Shown here one piece after another: positions 8,983 to 18,845 of a DNA stretch of 64,000 nucleotides. Below the pieces are notes generated by a model that ran no database searches, had not been told where the DNA came from, and saw nothing but the letters and a program-made list of their open reading frames with translations. A program made the translations under genes and the position numbers. Source of the stretch: Gillisia sp. UBA3175 (GTDB lineage Bacteria; Bacteroidota; Bacteroidia; Flavobacteriales; Flavobacteriaceae); NCBI GenBank assembly GCA_002364325.1, contig DEXV01000003.1, positions 124,461 through 188,460 of the forward strand, written 5' to 3'. Position 1 is the stretch's first letter; every line of letters begins with the position of its first letter.

Positions 8983-9924
8983 ATGAATATAAACCACAAT
9001 CCTTTAGTGTCCATATTAATCCCTGTTTATAATAGGGAGGAACTAATTGGAGAATCATTAGATTCGGTACTCACTCAATCCTATAATAATTGGGAATGTA
9101 TAATTGTTGATGATGGTTCTACAGATAATTCTCTAGAAATAATAAAAGGATATTGTGAAAGGTCTCCAAAGTTTAAATTTTACAAGCGACCAAAAGATAG
9201 AATTAAAGGAGCAAGCTCTTGTAGGAATTATGCTTTTGAAAAATCTAAAGGCGAATTAATTCAATATTTAGACTCAGATGATTTGTTGGGTGCAGAGAAA
9301 TTATTAGAGCAATTAAAGTTTTATTCTAACTCCTCCTCCTCAGATAATCTTGCATTATTTACCTGTAAATGGGGTTGGTTTAGTGATAAATCTGATCTTA
9401 GTAAAAGATTTAAAAAAATCTATTTTTCATATAATAACTTTAAAAAGCCAATTAATTTATTAAGGACCTTGGGTTATTATAATGAGTACCTTCCTTTGCA
9501 CAATTATTTAATTCCAAAAGATTTAGTAGTAAAGACTGGTTGTTGGAATGAAAATCTCTCTAATAATGATGATGCCGAATTTATTACAAGAGTTATTTTA
9601 AATACTCAGAAAATTATATTTGTAGAAAATGCTTCTGTTTTTTATCGGCTTACAAATAATAATAATTTAAGTACATTAAATTCTGAAGAGAAGGCGTTAA
9701 GTGCTATAAAAAGCTGGCAATTAATAAATAGTTACTTTAACAAAAACACTAGCAAAACTGAAGTATATGTTCAGAATGCATTATTTAACCTTTATCTTGA
9801 ACTTCTAAATACTTTTCCAGAACTAGTCATAAAACATAAAAAGTTATTTGATAAACGTAAAGATTTTAATTCAACATATTACAAATTTTATAAAAAAGCA
9901 CGATGGATTATAGATTTAAATTAG
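8983..9924 (+). CDS. Glycosyltransferase family 2
   Basis: 313-residue GT-A enzyme. VSILIPVYNREELIGESLDS (about 8-27), CIIVDDGSTDNS (about 39-50) and the DXD-type motif IQYLDSDDLLGAEK (about 90-103) are textbook GT2 features. It resembles the gene at 13140 in the N-terminal half, for example NWECII-DDG-TDN followed by a FKFYKRP/FKYLKRP stretch and a CRN motif, so the two are probably paralogues. Six bases separate it from the SGNH-like gene. Donor unknown. Confidence 0.9.
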   Translation: MNINHNPLVSILIPVYNREELIGESLDSVLTQSYNNWECIIVDDGSTDNSLEIIKGYCERSPKFKFYKRPKDRIKGASSCRNYAFEKSKGELIQYLDSDDLLGAEKLLEQLKFYSNSSSSDNLALFTCKWGWFSDKSDLSKRFKKIYFSYNNFKKPINLLRTLGYYNEYLPLHNYLIPKDLVVKTGCWNENLSNNDDAEFITRVILNTQKIIFVENASVFYRLTNNNNLSTLNSEEKALSAIKSWQLINSYFNKNTSKTEVYVQNALFNLYLELLNTFPELVIKHKKLFDKRKDFNSTYYKFYKKARWIIDLN

Positions 9925-9939
9925 CTGAAAAAGACCATT

Positions 9940-11184
9940 TTGAAATTTCCTAAAAGCAAAATTTATTTGAAGACTATTCTATTTAAAATTTGGAAATTTC
10001 CTCAACTCTCGGAAACATTTATTGTCAATCAGATAGTAACCGCAATTAAATTGGGATATGAGGTAAAGATTTTAGTGGGAGAAGCTGGAGATCCAGTTAG
10101 TAATTCAAATAATGAATTATTTAGTAAGTATAATTTATCAGATAAAATTCTAATTGAAGACTATGATGTTCCAAAAAATAAAATGAATCGTTATTTTAAA
10201 GGAATTCTTTTATTCCTAAAGAATATTTCTAATCTCATTTTGTTAATTAAATATTATAATTTACATAATCAAAAAGGACTACTTCCACTATTTGAATTTA
10301 ATTTCTATAATAATTTTAGAAAGATTCACGCAATACATATTCAATTTGGCACTAATAAGCATCCTGTAGATTTACTTAAGAGGATTGGTTTTTTGAAGGG
10401 AAAAGTTATTGTTAGTTTCCATGGACATGATTTACATTTTCCTATAAATGGGCATATCCAAAGCATGGGGTATTATGATAATTTGTTTGAGACTTCAGAA
10501 CATTTAATTTGTAATACACTTTTTTTAAAATTAAAAATTAAATCACTAGGTGCATCCTCAAAAAAGATTATAGTCTTACCTGTTCCGGTAGATACTTTGA
10601 TGTTTAAGCCAGATACTCTAAAAAGCATAAAACGTACAATGAGATTAATTACAGTGGGGAGGATCGATGAATTGAAAGGTCAGATACATGGTATTAGAAT
10701 AGTGAAAAAACTAATAGACGAAGGGTATAATGTAGAATATTTAATAGTTGGTAGAGGGAAATATAGTGAGATCCTGCGGAAGGAAATAGATCTCTTGGAT
10801 TTATCTGATCATGTTAAACTTTTAGGCGCACAAACACCTCAAGAAGTGTTATTGTGGTATCAAAGTTCAGATATATTTTTGATGACATCAATAACAAACG
10901 AGTTGGGAATGGCAGAAAGCCAAGGAATTGTCACTGCAGAAGCTCAAGCTTGTGGATTACCAGTAGTGGCATTCGATTCTGGAGGAATAAAATATACACT
11001 ACAAGAAAAGGTGACAGGATTTTTATGTCCAGAAAAGAATTTAGAATGTTATACTGAGAAATTGAAAATTTTAATGGATAATCCTAAATTAAGAAACGAG
11101 ATGGGAGAAAATGCCAGAAAATTTATTGAGGCTGAGTATTCTGAAATTTCTGTATTATCTAAATGGAAAGAACTTTATGGCTAG
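9940..11184 (+). CDS. Glycosyltransferase family 4 (GT-B), TTG start
   Basis: 414-residue GT-B transferase. The N-terminal domain includes LSETFIVNQIVTAIKLGYEV and VSFHGHDLHFP. The C-terminal nucleotide-sugar domain carries LITVGRIDELKG (about 231-242), the E-x7-E motif AEAQACGLPVVAFDSGGI (about 335-352) and NARKFIEAEYS. The frame opens at TTG 9940. No ATG lies near the start and the codons after TTG fit the family, so TTG is likely used. The 3' end overlaps the next gene by 8 bases. Probably a retaining transferase using an NDP-hexose. Confidence 0.9.
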   Translation: MKFPKSKIYLKTILFKIWKFPQLSETFIVNQIVTAIKLGYEVKILVGEAGDPVSNSNNELFSKYNLSDKILIEDYDVPKNKMNRYFKGILLFLKNISNLILLIKYYNLHNQKGLLPLFEFNFYNNFRKIHAIHIQFGTNKHPVDLLKRIGFLKGKVIVSFHGHDLHFPINGHIQSMGYYDNLFETSEHLICNTLFLKLKIKSLGASSKKIIVLPVPVDTLMFKPDTLKSIKRTMRLITVGRIDELKGQIHGIRIVKKLIDEGYNVEYLIVGRGKYSEILRKEIDLLDLSDHVKLLGAQTPQEVLLWYQSSDIFLMTSITNELGMAESQGIVTAEAQACGLPVVAFDSGGIKYTLQEKVTGFLCPEKNLECYTEKLKILMDNPKLRNEMGENARKFIEAEYSEISVLSKWKELYG

Positions 11185-12067
11185 AATAAGTTTATTAGAT
11201 TTACACCCAAAAAGTGATGTTATGCAGCAAGATAAAGTATCTATAATAATTGCTTGTTATAACGATGCAAGATATGTGTCTCAATCTATAAATTCGGCCT
11301 TTAATCAGATATGGGAAAATAAGGAAATTATTGTAATAGATGATGGATCTAATATAGAAACTAAGGAAATTCTCTCTTCATTAAATTCAAAAATAGACAT
11401 TTTAGTCACTCAAGATAATCTAGGAGTAAGTAAGGCAAGAAATAATGGGATAGCCAAAGCTACCGGGGAATTAATTTTGATTCTGGATAGTGATGATTAT
11501 TTTGATCCTACTTTTGTAAGCAAGGCAGTACCTGTTATTAAGACAAGTTTAGATATTAAAATTATAACTTGCCATGCCAGATGGTTTTGGAATTCAAGAG
11601 ATTTTCAGATTTATATTCCAAATGGTGGAAGAATAGAAAATTACTTAAACTCAAACGCTTCAGTGGGGAATGCTCTATTTAGAAGATCTGAGTTTTTAGA
11701 TATTGGGGGATATGATGAAAAATTACTTTCTGGGTATGAAGATTGGGAGTTGTTTATTAGATTACACCTAAATGGAGGTTATACGCATGTAATTCCTGAA
11801 GTCTTATTTCATTATCGTAAAAGAAAGAAGTCAAGATCTAGTGATGCCAAAAAAAAAAAATACGAATTACTTCAATATATTTATTTAAAACATGCTAATG
11901 TTTATAAAGAACACTTTTCATTCTTCATACAAGAATGGTTAGAATTTGTAAAAAAAAGTGAGGCATTTAAGCAACAAGTAATGGACAGTATGGACTATAA
12001 AATTGGAAATAAATTTTTAAAACCTTTTCGTTTGCTTGGTTTTTTTAAAAAAACTAAAACTAATTAA
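11177..12067 (+). CDS. Glycosyltransferase family 2
   Basis: GT-A transferase of about 296 residues. VSIIIACYNDARYVSQSINS, IIVIDDGSN and LILDSDDYFDPTF (the metal-binding motif) are intact, and GGYDEKLLSGYEDWELFIRL gives the conserved ED acceptor-side motif. A longer frame opens at 11111 but would overlap the upstream GT4 by 74 bases. I choose ATG 11177, an 8-base overlap; ATG 11222 (MQQDKVSIII) is also possible. The C-terminal 70 residues are basic and may bind the membrane surface. Confidence 0.88.
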   Translation: MARISLLDLHPKSDVMQQDKVSIIIACYNDARYVSQSINSAFNQIWENKEIIVIDDGSNIETKEILSSLNSKIDILVTQDNLGVSKARNNGIAKATGELILILDSDDYFDPTFVSKAVPVIKTSLDIKIITCHARWFWNSRDFQIYIPNGGRIENYLNSNASVGNALFRRSEFLDIGGYDEKLLSGYEDWELFIRLHLNGGYTHVIPEVLFHYRKRKKSRSSDAKKKKYELLQYIYLKHANVYKEHFSFFIQEWLEFVKKSEAFKQQVMDSMDYKIGNKFLKPFRLLGFFKKTKTN

Positions 12068-12069
12068 AT

Positions 12070-13137
12070 ATGTGGTTTTATAGTGAGCGAAAAGATCTAG
12101 TAGATTATTTTAAATATATACGTATTCTAGCTAAAGCTTATTTTATACCAATAAAGGATAAGGTTATTTATATAGAAATTTCTAATGTAGAAATTAATCG
12201 ATATTTAGCAGCGCTCTTAATAATGTTAGATATCCAAGGATATACGATATACATACCTAAGGATAAGAAGCTTATTAAAATTTTAGATAAATCCAAAGGA
12301 GAGTTTAGGTATACTTCTTGGCTCTTAAGTGATAAAATCATAAAATTTGGAAACCCTCCTAAGAATTTAAAAAGGGGAGTGTCTATATCTGCAAATCAAC
12401 TAAGTAATAATTATTTTTCAGCTGTTAATTTAAATTCGTTTTATCATATTCCCATGTGTTGTTATCCAGCTTTTTATAAAAATTATAATTTGTTTAAAAA
12501 AATAAATTCATTTTATGACAAAAGAAAAAGATGTGTATTTATGGCAGGAAATTTTGATGGTGAATTCTATAGACGAATAGATGAGTCTTCATATTTTAAT
12601 CAACCTAGTCGAAAAAAGGTAGTTGATTATATAAAGGAAAAAGAATATTATTATCCTATCAAATCTATTGCGCATTTGAACAATTATATTTCTGGAGAGA
12701 AAGATAACAATGTAATATTAATAAATACTAAAGAAGAGTTTAGGATTCCATTTACTTCATTATTCGAATATTTAGTAAATTTTGACTTTTTCTTAGCTCT
12801 ACCTGGGGTTACTATACCACAATCACATAATCTAATAGAGGCAATGGCCTGCGGCTGTATTCCCATAATACATCAGGAATATGCAGCGCTAATGCAGCCT
12901 CCTTTGGAACATAATAAGAATGCATTTCTATTTGCAGATTTGGATGATCTTCATGAATTACTTTTAGGTATTTTTGAAATTTCTAATGAATTTATTAGGG
13001 AAATTTCAGAGAATGTAAATTTATATTATTACTCGTTTTTAACTCCAGAGGCTATTGTAAAAGAAGTTATTAAACCAAGTCTTGATTGCATTTATATACA
13101 AGCGGAACATAAAAGCTTAAAATTATTAAATTCTTAA
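12070..13137 (+). CDS. Putative GT-B-like glycosyltransferase (exostosin-like C-terminus)
   Basis: 355 residues, not assigned to a family with confidence. The C-terminal part reads like a nucleotide-sugar binding domain: FFLALPGVTIPQSHNLIEAM followed by ACGCIPIIHQEYA at about 236-270, where a Glu, a small-residue turn and Pro match the E-x7-E region of GT-B and exostosin-type enzymes. VFMAGNFDGEFYRRI near 157-171 resembles the start of that domain. It lies two bases after one GT2 gene and two bases before another, so the operon context supports a glycan role. The substrate is unknown. Confidence 0.6.
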   Translation: MWFYSERKDLVDYFKYIRILAKAYFIPIKDKVIYIEISNVEINRYLAALLIMLDIQGYTIYIPKDKKLIKILDKSKGEFRYTSWLLSDKIIKFGNPPKNLKRGVSISANQLSNNYFSAVNLNSFYHIPMCCYPAFYKNYNLFKKINSFYDKRKRCVFMAGNFDGEFYRRIDESSYFNQPSRKKVVDYIKEKEYYYPIKSIAHLNNYISGEKDNNVILINTKEEFRIPFTSLFEYLVNFDFFLALPGVTIPQSHNLIEAMACGCIPIIHQEYAALMQPPLEHNKNAFLFADLDDLHELLLGIFEISNEFIREISENVNLYYYSFLTPEAIVKEVIKPSLDCIYIQAEHKSLKLLNS

Positions 13138-13139
13138 AA

Positions 13140-14072
13140 ATGGAGAATTTATACATCACAAATGTTTCAATTATAATGGCAACATATAATAGAGCTCATT
13201 TTATTGAAGAGACTTTAGTGTCAATCCAAAACCAGACTTATAAAAACTGGGAATGTATAATTATTGATGATGGAGGAACTGATAATACCCTAGAAATTTT
13301 ACAACCATTCCTTTTAAAGGATAATAGATTTAAATATTTAAAAAGACCCTCTAATCACATTAAAGGCTTGCCAGGCTGCAGAAATTTTGGTATTGATAAA
13401 GCAAAGGGAGAATATATCATTTTTTTTGATGACGACGATATTATACACCCAGATAACTTAGGAATTTGTGTAGCAACCTTAGTTAAATTTAAGGTTGACT
13501 ATATTAGATACTTAAGAGAAGTATTTATTCAAAAATTTTCTAAAAAATTTGACAGGTCTAGTGATTTCAATGTAAGCCCACTTAATTTCTTAGACTTAGA
13601 AAAAATGATAATAGGAAAACTCCCTTTCAATTCATGTCAGGTTCTTTGGAAAAAAAAATGTTTTAAAAATATTCGATTTAATGAACAGCTTATGTATGCA
13701 GAAGAATGGGAATGTTATTCTCGAATTTTGATTTCAGATGTAAAAGGAATTTCTATTGATAAAACTTTATTTTTTGGTAGGAAACATGAAAATTCTAATA
13801 CTGGAGAATATAAGAATAGAGATAATATTAGAATAAAGTCTCATATTTCAGCTACTTTGATGGTTTTAGATACCATTGCGTCGGTAAATTTATTTAATAA
13901 TACTTTAAAAAAATTCTTTATTAGACTTGGATTGGAATTACATTCCTTCAGAATAATTAAAAAATATCTTAATCTTAGTAATGCTAAATGGTTTGATAAA
14001 ATTAAATATAAAATTGGATTTCAGCTATACCCATTTATTAAACCCCTTTTTAGGCTTAAAAGTAAATTTTAA
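13140..14072 (+). CDS. Glycosyltransferase family 2
   Basis: 310-residue GT-A enzyme with VSIIMATYNRAHFIEETLVS (about 8-27), CIIIDDGGTDNT (about 39-50) and the acidic motif IIFFDDDDIIHPDN (about 93-106). Sequence pattern and length are close to the gene at 8983, pointing to an older duplication. It starts two bases after the previous stop and ends six bases before wecB, so all are probably one transcript. Confidence 0.9.
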   Translation: MENLYITNVSIIMATYNRAHFIEETLVSIQNQTYKNWECIIIDDGGTDNTLEILQPFLLKDNRFKYLKRPSNHIKGLPGCRNFGIDKAKGEYIIFFDDDDIIHPDNLGICVATLVKFKVDYIRYLREVFIQKFSKKFDRSSDFNVSPLNFLDLEKMIIGKLPFNSCQVLWKKKCFKNIRFNEQLMYAEEWECYSRILISDVKGISIDKTLFFGRKHENSNTGEYKNRDNIRIKSHISATLMVLDTIASVNLFNNTLKKFFIRLGLELHSFRIIKKYLNLSNAKWFDKIKYKIGFQLYPFIKPLFRLKSKF

Positions 14073-14078
14073 AAAACA

Positions 14079-15179
14079 TTGAAAACCCTAATTTGTTTTG
14101 GTACTCGCCCAGAAGCTATAAAAATGGCTCCTGTAATCCACGAACTTATAACACAAGGTCTAGAATTTAAAGTTTGCAGCACGGCACAACATCGTGAAAT
14201 GCTGGATCAAGTATTAGAATTTTTTGAAATTAAACCAGATTTCGACTTAGGCTTAATGAAGCCAAATCAATCTTTAAACCAGTTGAGTGCTGCTATAATT
14301 CTTTCTTTTGATAAACTGCTGGAGAGTTATAAGCCAGATCTTATTCTGGTTCATGGCGATACTACCACCTCTACAATGGTTTCTATAGCTGCTTTTCATA
14401 GAAATATTAGTGTTGCTCATGTGGAAGCAGGGTTACGCACTTTCAATAAAAACTCACCCTTTCCAGAAGAAATTAATAGGCAAATTACTGCGCGGATTGC
14501 AGATATAAACTTTGCGCCCACTCTAAAAGCTAAAATAAATTTATTGGCAGAAGGAATTCCTGAGAGAACTATTGAGGTAACGGGTAATACTGTTGTAGAC
14601 TCACTCCATTGGGCTACTTCTAAAATGCTTAAACAAAAAAACATAGACATTAAGCTTAAGAAAATTACCAATACAGAGAAGCCATTTATTTTAGTTACTG
14701 GGCATAGAAGAGAGAGTTTTGGAAATGGATTAATTAATATCTGTGACTCTTTATTGGAATTAGTCAATAAAAATGAGGTAGAGGTTATCTACCCCGTTCA
14801 TTTAAACCCAAAAGTTCAGAAACCTGTTTATGAGCTTTTGAATGAAAATACTTCTATTCATTTAATAGAACCGGTTTCGTATCCAGAAATGTTATGGTTA
14901 ATGAAAAATTGCTTATTTATAATTTCAGATTCAGGAGGAATTCAAGAAGAAGCACCTACTTTTGGGAAAATTGTTCTTGTTACAAGAGATCATTCTGAGA
15001 GAGTTGAAGGAATAGAAGCAGGTTTTTCAATATTGGTGGGAACACAGCAATATAGAATTGTAAATGAAGCAACAAAACTTATAAAAAGCTCTAATAATCA
15101 ATTGAAAAAACCAAATCCTTATGGAGATGGAAAAGCTTCAGAAAGGATTGTAACTTTTCTGAAAAATAAATTATATTAA
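14079..15179 (+). CDS. wecB: UDP-N-acetylglucosamine 2-epimerase, non-hydrolysing
   Basis: Interconverts UDP-GlcNAc and UDP-ManNAc, giving a ManNAc-type precursor for the glycan. The N-terminus LICFGTRPEAIKMAPVI is diagnostic. HVEAGLRT, PEEINR, TGHRRESFG (about 207-215) and ISDSGGIQEEAPTFGK (about 285-300) are the conserved substrate and allosteric residues. At 366 residues it has the usual length. The start must be TTG 14079, since the invariant N-terminal motif follows it at once and no ATG is near. It differs from the hydrolysing NeuC at 22334, so the locus encodes both epimerase types. Confidence 0.94.
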   Translation: MKTLICFGTRPEAIKMAPVIHELITQGLEFKVCSTAQHREMLDQVLEFFEIKPDFDLGLMKPNQSLNQLSAAIILSFDKLLESYKPDLILVHGDTTTSTMVSIAAFHRNISVAHVEAGLRTFNKNSPFPEEINRQITARIADINFAPTLKAKINLLAEGIPERTIEVTGNTVVDSLHWATSKMLKQKNIDIKLKKITNTEKPFILVTGHRRESFGNGLINICDSLLELVNKNEVEVIYPVHLNPKVQKPVYELLNENTSIHLIEPVSYPEMLWLMKNCLFIISDSGGIQEEAPTFGKIVLVTRDHSERVEGIEAGFSILVGTQQYRIVNEATKLIKSSNNQLKKPNPYGDGKASERIVTFLKNKLY

Positions 15180-15189
15180 ATTTTGCTGT

Positions 15190-15273
15190 TTTGTCATCCC
15201 GACATGAGGAGGGATCTCATTTAAACTCTAATCTTGCTTTTTTGAGATTCTTAACTTCGTTCAGAATGACAAA
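15190..15273. repeat. Palindromic intergenic element
   Basis: An 84-base element bounded by TTTGTCATCCCGA and, inverted, TCAGAATGACAAA. GGATCTCAT and TGAGATTC pair inside it. It lies in the 175-base gap between wecB and the next glycosyltransferase. Elements of this type (TGTCATTCTGA-like ends with a GAGATTC-like inner arm) are, to my knowledge, frequent in Bacteroidota intergenic DNA. It may act as a transcriptional end or be a small non-autonomous mobile repeat. The remaining bases of the gap show nothing I recognise. Confidence 0.6.
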
Positions 15274-15354
15274 TTAAATAGCATACTGAAATAAACTGGT
15301 ATAAATTAATTGTAAATCGTTTCCAAGTAAATTCAATATTACATAAGCCCAAAT

Positions 15355-16593
15355 ATGAATATATTAATTGTAGTTGAATCTATAGATATTGATAATAGTA
15401 GTGGATCTAAGGCTAATGTGGCTCTCATTAATAACCTACAAAAATCAGGTTTTAAGCTAAAAGTATATCATTATTCAAGAAAGGAACTTCAGTTAAATAA
15501 TATAGAATGTATTAATATTCCAGAAAAGAGGAAAAGTATCTTGTTTCTTTTAAGCCGAGGAGAAAGGTATATACGATACATTTCTAATCTTCACCTAAAT
15601 AAATATTTTGAAAAGTTTTTTGGATTTTCATTTACTTTATTAAATGATAGAAATAGTATAATTAGAGCCATAGAAAAAGAAAAATCCTTTAACCCTAATT
15701 GGGTGCTTACATTAAGTCAAGGAGGAAGTTTTAGGCCTCATCATGCGCTTCTTAAAATTCCTAAATTACATTCAAAATGGATCGCTTATATACATGACCC
15801 ATACCCCATGCATTGGTATCCAAAACCATATACGTGGAAGGAATCTGGTTTTGAGAAAAAAGAAGCTTTTATGATGAAGATTGCTGATAAGTGCACCGTA
15901 ACAGCATTTCCTTCTCAATTGTTAATGGAATGGATGGGGCAACATTATAAGTATTATTTGGAGAAAGGAGTTGTGATTCCTCATCAGTTACAGGAAGCAA
16001 CCAATTTTGATACCTTAACTAGAGATAATAGACTTGATAGTAATACATTCACTTTGTTACATGCTGGGAATCTTTTGCAAGCCAGAAAACCTCATGCGCT
16101 TGTGGAAGGATTTTTAAAATTCAAAAAAGACAATTCAGGAGTGGCAGCAATGCTGTTATTTATTGGACCCACCGAGCATTATAAAACATATCTTCAAGAA
16201 CAATCTGATAATGATGCAAGTATTCAAGTTGAATTTGATAGTAAGCCTTTTAAAGATGTTTTAGCGCTACAAAAAGCTGTAGATGTAAATATTATTTTAG
16301 AGGCTAAAGCAAATTTTAGCCCGTTCCTTCCCGGTAAATTTCCTCATTGTATCCAAGCAGAAAAACCAATATTAATTTTAGGGCCGTTAAAAAGTGAGGT
16401 GAGAAGGCTTCTGGGTGCAAAATATCCATATTGGTCTCCTCGGGATGATTCTCAAAGAATAGCTAGCAATATCCAAGAACTTTATAATAATTGGACAGAA
16501 GGAAATAAGCATTTGATTAGAGAGGATTTAAAAAAGTATCTTTCAGCAAAACATTTAAGAGAAGTAATAGATTCTCTACCAAGATCAACATGA
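15355..16593 (+). CDS. Glycosyltransferase, GT4-like (GT-B)
   Basis: 412 residues. The N-terminus MNILIVVESIDIDNSSGSK holds the glycine-containing loop common in GT-B acceptor domains. WIAYIHDPYPMHWYPK is the inter-strand region. LLHAGNLLQARKPHALVEGF (about 231-250) opens the donor domain and is followed by LLFIGP. The E-x7-E equivalent around KANFSPFLPGKFPHCIQAEK is less canonical than in GT4, so the family is tentative. Its stop overlaps the next ATG (ATGA), which implies translational coupling. Confidence 0.78.
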   Translation: MNILIVVESIDIDNSSGSKANVALINNLQKSGFKLKVYHYSRKELQLNNIECINIPEKRKSILFLLSRGERYIRYISNLHLNKYFEKFFGFSFTLLNDRNSIIRAIEKEKSFNPNWVLTLSQGGSFRPHHALLKIPKLHSKWIAYIHDPYPMHWYPKPYTWKESGFEKKEAFMMKIADKCTVTAFPSQLLMEWMGQHYKYYLEKGVVIPHQLQEATNFDTLTRDNRLDSNTFTLLHAGNLLQARKPHALVEGFLKFKKDNSGVAAMLLFIGPTEHYKTYLQEQSDNDASIQVEFDSKPFKDVLALQKAVDVNIILEAKANFSPFLPGKFPHCIQAEKPILILGPLKSEVRRLLGAKYPYWSPRDDSQRIASNIQELYNNWTEGNKHLIREDLKKYLSAKHLREVIDSLPRST

Positions 16594-17747
16594 AAATTTT
16601 AATGGTATCCATATTTGCCCCACATTTCTTTAATTGGACAGCCCAATTAAAGAATTCGGGTCATGAGGTATATTGGATGGATGTATTCGATTCCAATACT
16701 TATGTGCGAAAAATAGATTTTGCAGAACAAATTATTGGATGGCGTTATAAATGGGATTTTAAAGGAAGATATTTTCTTAAAGAGAACTACCCAAAAGTTA
16801 CCAATATAATAAATAAATGGAACGAGCGTATTTTTGAAAAGGAGTTTGAAAAGCAATTAGAAAAAATTAAACCAGATGTAGTTCATAGTTTTGTGATGTA
16901 CTTATCTGTAGCCAGAATAAAAAACGTAATGCAAAAGTACTCTTCTGTAAACTGGATTTATTCATCTTGGGGGAGCGATTTGTACTATTATCAGCATATT
17001 CAGGCAGAACGCGAAATTATGAGAAATGCTTTTCCTAACATTAATTACATGTTTGCAGATTGTAAAAGGGATCATGAAATAGCCCGAAGTTATGGGTTTA
17101 GAGGAGAATTTTTAGGGGTTTTTCCTGGAGGAGGTGGATTAGATTTTGAAGATATTAACAAGTATACTTTGCCGCTTAAAGAAAGAAATTTAGTTGTGAT
17201 AAAAGGATACCAAGGCCTTCATGGTAAATGTATAGAAGTTTTAAAAGCACTGATATTTTTAAAAGAATTTTTAAATTCATACCAAATTATTGTTTTTGGA
17301 GCTGGGGAAGAAGTGATAGATTTTACACAAAATTCGGAAATAGCAAAATGGGAGAATATAACTGTAAAAAGAAGTATTGGTAGGGACCAAGTTTTAAAAT
17401 TAATGGGCTCTGCTAAAATTTATATAGGAAATAGCTCTTCTGATGGAATGCCAAATACATTACTAGAGGCAATTTGTATGGGTGCATTTCCAGTTCAATC
17501 CAATCCTGGGGGAGCCACATCCGAAATTATTACAGATAATCTTAATGGGCTTTTAATTGAAGAGCCAGAAAATATTCAATATATAAAAAACCTATTGATG
17601 ACATTATTTGTAGAGGAGATTGATTTTGAAAAGTCATTTAATTATAATCTTAATCAAATTAAACCAAGCTTAGAGAAATATCATGTTCAATCCAAAGTGA
17701 TTGAGAAATATAATTGGGTAGAGAATCAGATAAATTCGCAAGTATAA
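16590..17747 (+). CDS. Glycosyltransferase family 4 (GT-B)
   Basis: 385-residue GT-B enzyme. It opens with MKILMVSIFAPHFFNWTAQL. WIYSSWGSDLYYYQHI sits in the N-terminal domain. KIYIGNSSSDGMPNTLLEAI and CMGAFPVQSNPGGATSEII (about 272-310) form the conserved donor-binding E-x7-E region. The start overlaps the previous stop by four bases and the next gene starts immediately after its stop, so three glycosyltransferases are tightly coupled here. Substrate unknown. Confidence 0.88.
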   Translation: MKILMVSIFAPHFFNWTAQLKNSGHEVYWMDVFDSNTYVRKIDFAEQIIGWRYKWDFKGRYFLKENYPKVTNIINKWNERIFEKEFEKQLEKIKPDVVHSFVMYLSVARIKNVMQKYSSVNWIYSSWGSDLYYYQHIQAEREIMRNAFPNINYMFADCKRDHEIARSYGFRGEFLGVFPGGGGLDFEDINKYTLPLKERNLVVIKGYQGLHGKCIEVLKALIFLKEFLNSYQIIVFGAGEEVIDFTQNSEIAKWENITVKRSIGRDQVLKLMGSAKIYIGNSSSDGMPNTLLEAICMGAFPVQSNPGGATSEIITDNLNGLLIEEPENIQYIKNLLMTLFVEEIDFEKSFNYNLNQIKPSLEKYHVQSKVIEKYNWVENQINSQV

Positions 17748-18824
17748 ATGGAAACCAAAATAACCATTGTTTACGCAAATAGGAATAGGGATTTAAAGAG
17801 AATTAGTCGTTCCCTTGATTCATTAAAAAATCAAGCCAATCTTAATTTTGAGGTTGTTTTTGTAGATTATGGTAGTGAAGAAAAATTGGCAAGTGAAATT
17901 AAAAATTGTTGCAATCTTTATACTTTCGTTACTTATTATGGCTTATCTATAAATGGATTGATTTGGAATAAAAGTAAAGCTTTGAACTATGGAATATTTA
18001 AGGCTGCTGGAGAATTTATATTTGTCGCAGATGTAGACCTTGTTTTTCTTCCAGAAGCTGTGCAACATCTAATTCAAATTGCCACTAAAGAAAGCTTTTT
18101 TCTTTTTCCATTAGGTTATTTAGAGAAGAAAGAAATAAACGCATCAAATTTATTAGAGTTAATTCCAAAGAACTTCGGCAATGTGAATGGGATGATCTTA
18201 GTTTCTAAAAACTCTCTAATAACTATTCACGGATTCGATGAATTTTTTCATTTCTATGGGAGTGAAGATGAAGATTTATTTCAACGGTTGGAGCATTTAG
18301 GCTTAAAGCGTTTGTATTCAGATAATAAATTATTTTATCATCAATGGCATCAAAGCTTTAGTGCTTCTGATGATATAAGCTTAACCCAAAAACCTCGGTT
18401 GAGTAATGCGATGAGACTGAATCAGCAACATTATAATTTCAATAATTCACAAAAAATCATAAAACCAAAGGGTCAAAAAAAATGTGGAGAAGGTTTAGAA
18501 ATATTGGATCAAAAAGTATTGCAAACGCCAGATTTAAATTATAAAATTCCAAATATTAAAGCGCATGTAGTACATTTTTTAAATGAAGAATTAAAAATAG
18601 ATTCTGAAAAAGTTGTTTCTGTAGTTTTTTATTGTGATTCATATTACAATAGCTTAAAATATAAAGCAAAAGAATTTTTAGGTAAACAAACCCAACCTTA
18701 TTTATCCTTAAAAGAGGTAAATGATCTAGTTCTTGAGAAAATAGTTTTTGATTATAGAGATCACAATTATCACTATAGTATCAGTGGTGATGTAAAGGAG
18801 ATTAAATTTGTAATAATGCTATAA
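17748..18824 (+). CDS. Glycosyltransferase family 2 with galactosyltransferase-type C-terminal motif
   Basis: 358 residues. ITIVYANRNRDLKRISRSLD opens a GT-A domain, and FIFVADVDLVFLPEAV (about 89-104) holds the metal-binding D-x-D. The motif IHGFDEFFHFYGSEDEDLFQ (about 161-180) resembles the Glyco_transf_7C/chondroitin-polymerase-like acceptor-side motif GxDEx-yGxEDxDL. After residue 230 the protein has about 130 extra residues of unknown role. It directly abuts the upstream stop and precedes neuB by 21 bases, so it may handle a sugar made in this section. Confidence 0.85.
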   Translation: METKITIVYANRNRDLKRISRSLDSLKNQANLNFEVVFVDYGSEEKLASEIKNCCNLYTFVTYYGLSINGLIWNKSKALNYGIFKAAGEFIFVADVDLVFLPEAVQHLIQIATKESFFLFPLGYLEKKEINASNLLELIPKNFGNVNGMILVSKNSLITIHGFDEFFHFYGSEDEDLFQRLEHLGLKRLYSDNKLFYHQWHQSFSASDDISLTQKPRLSNAMRLNQQHYNFNNSQKIIKPKGQKKCGEGLEILDQKVLQTPDLNYKIPNIKAHVVHFLNEELKIDSEKVVSVVFYCDSYYNSLKYKAKEFLGKQTQPYLSLKEVNDLVLEKIVFDYRDHNYHYSISGDVKEIKFVIML

Positions 18825-18845
18825 TTTAAAAAATAAATATCCACT

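Noticed and set aside
14417..14767. 116-codon minus-strand open frame inside wecB
   Set aside because: It lies wholly opposite a strongly conserved gene, has no promoter-like box and its product resembles nothing; a shadow frame.
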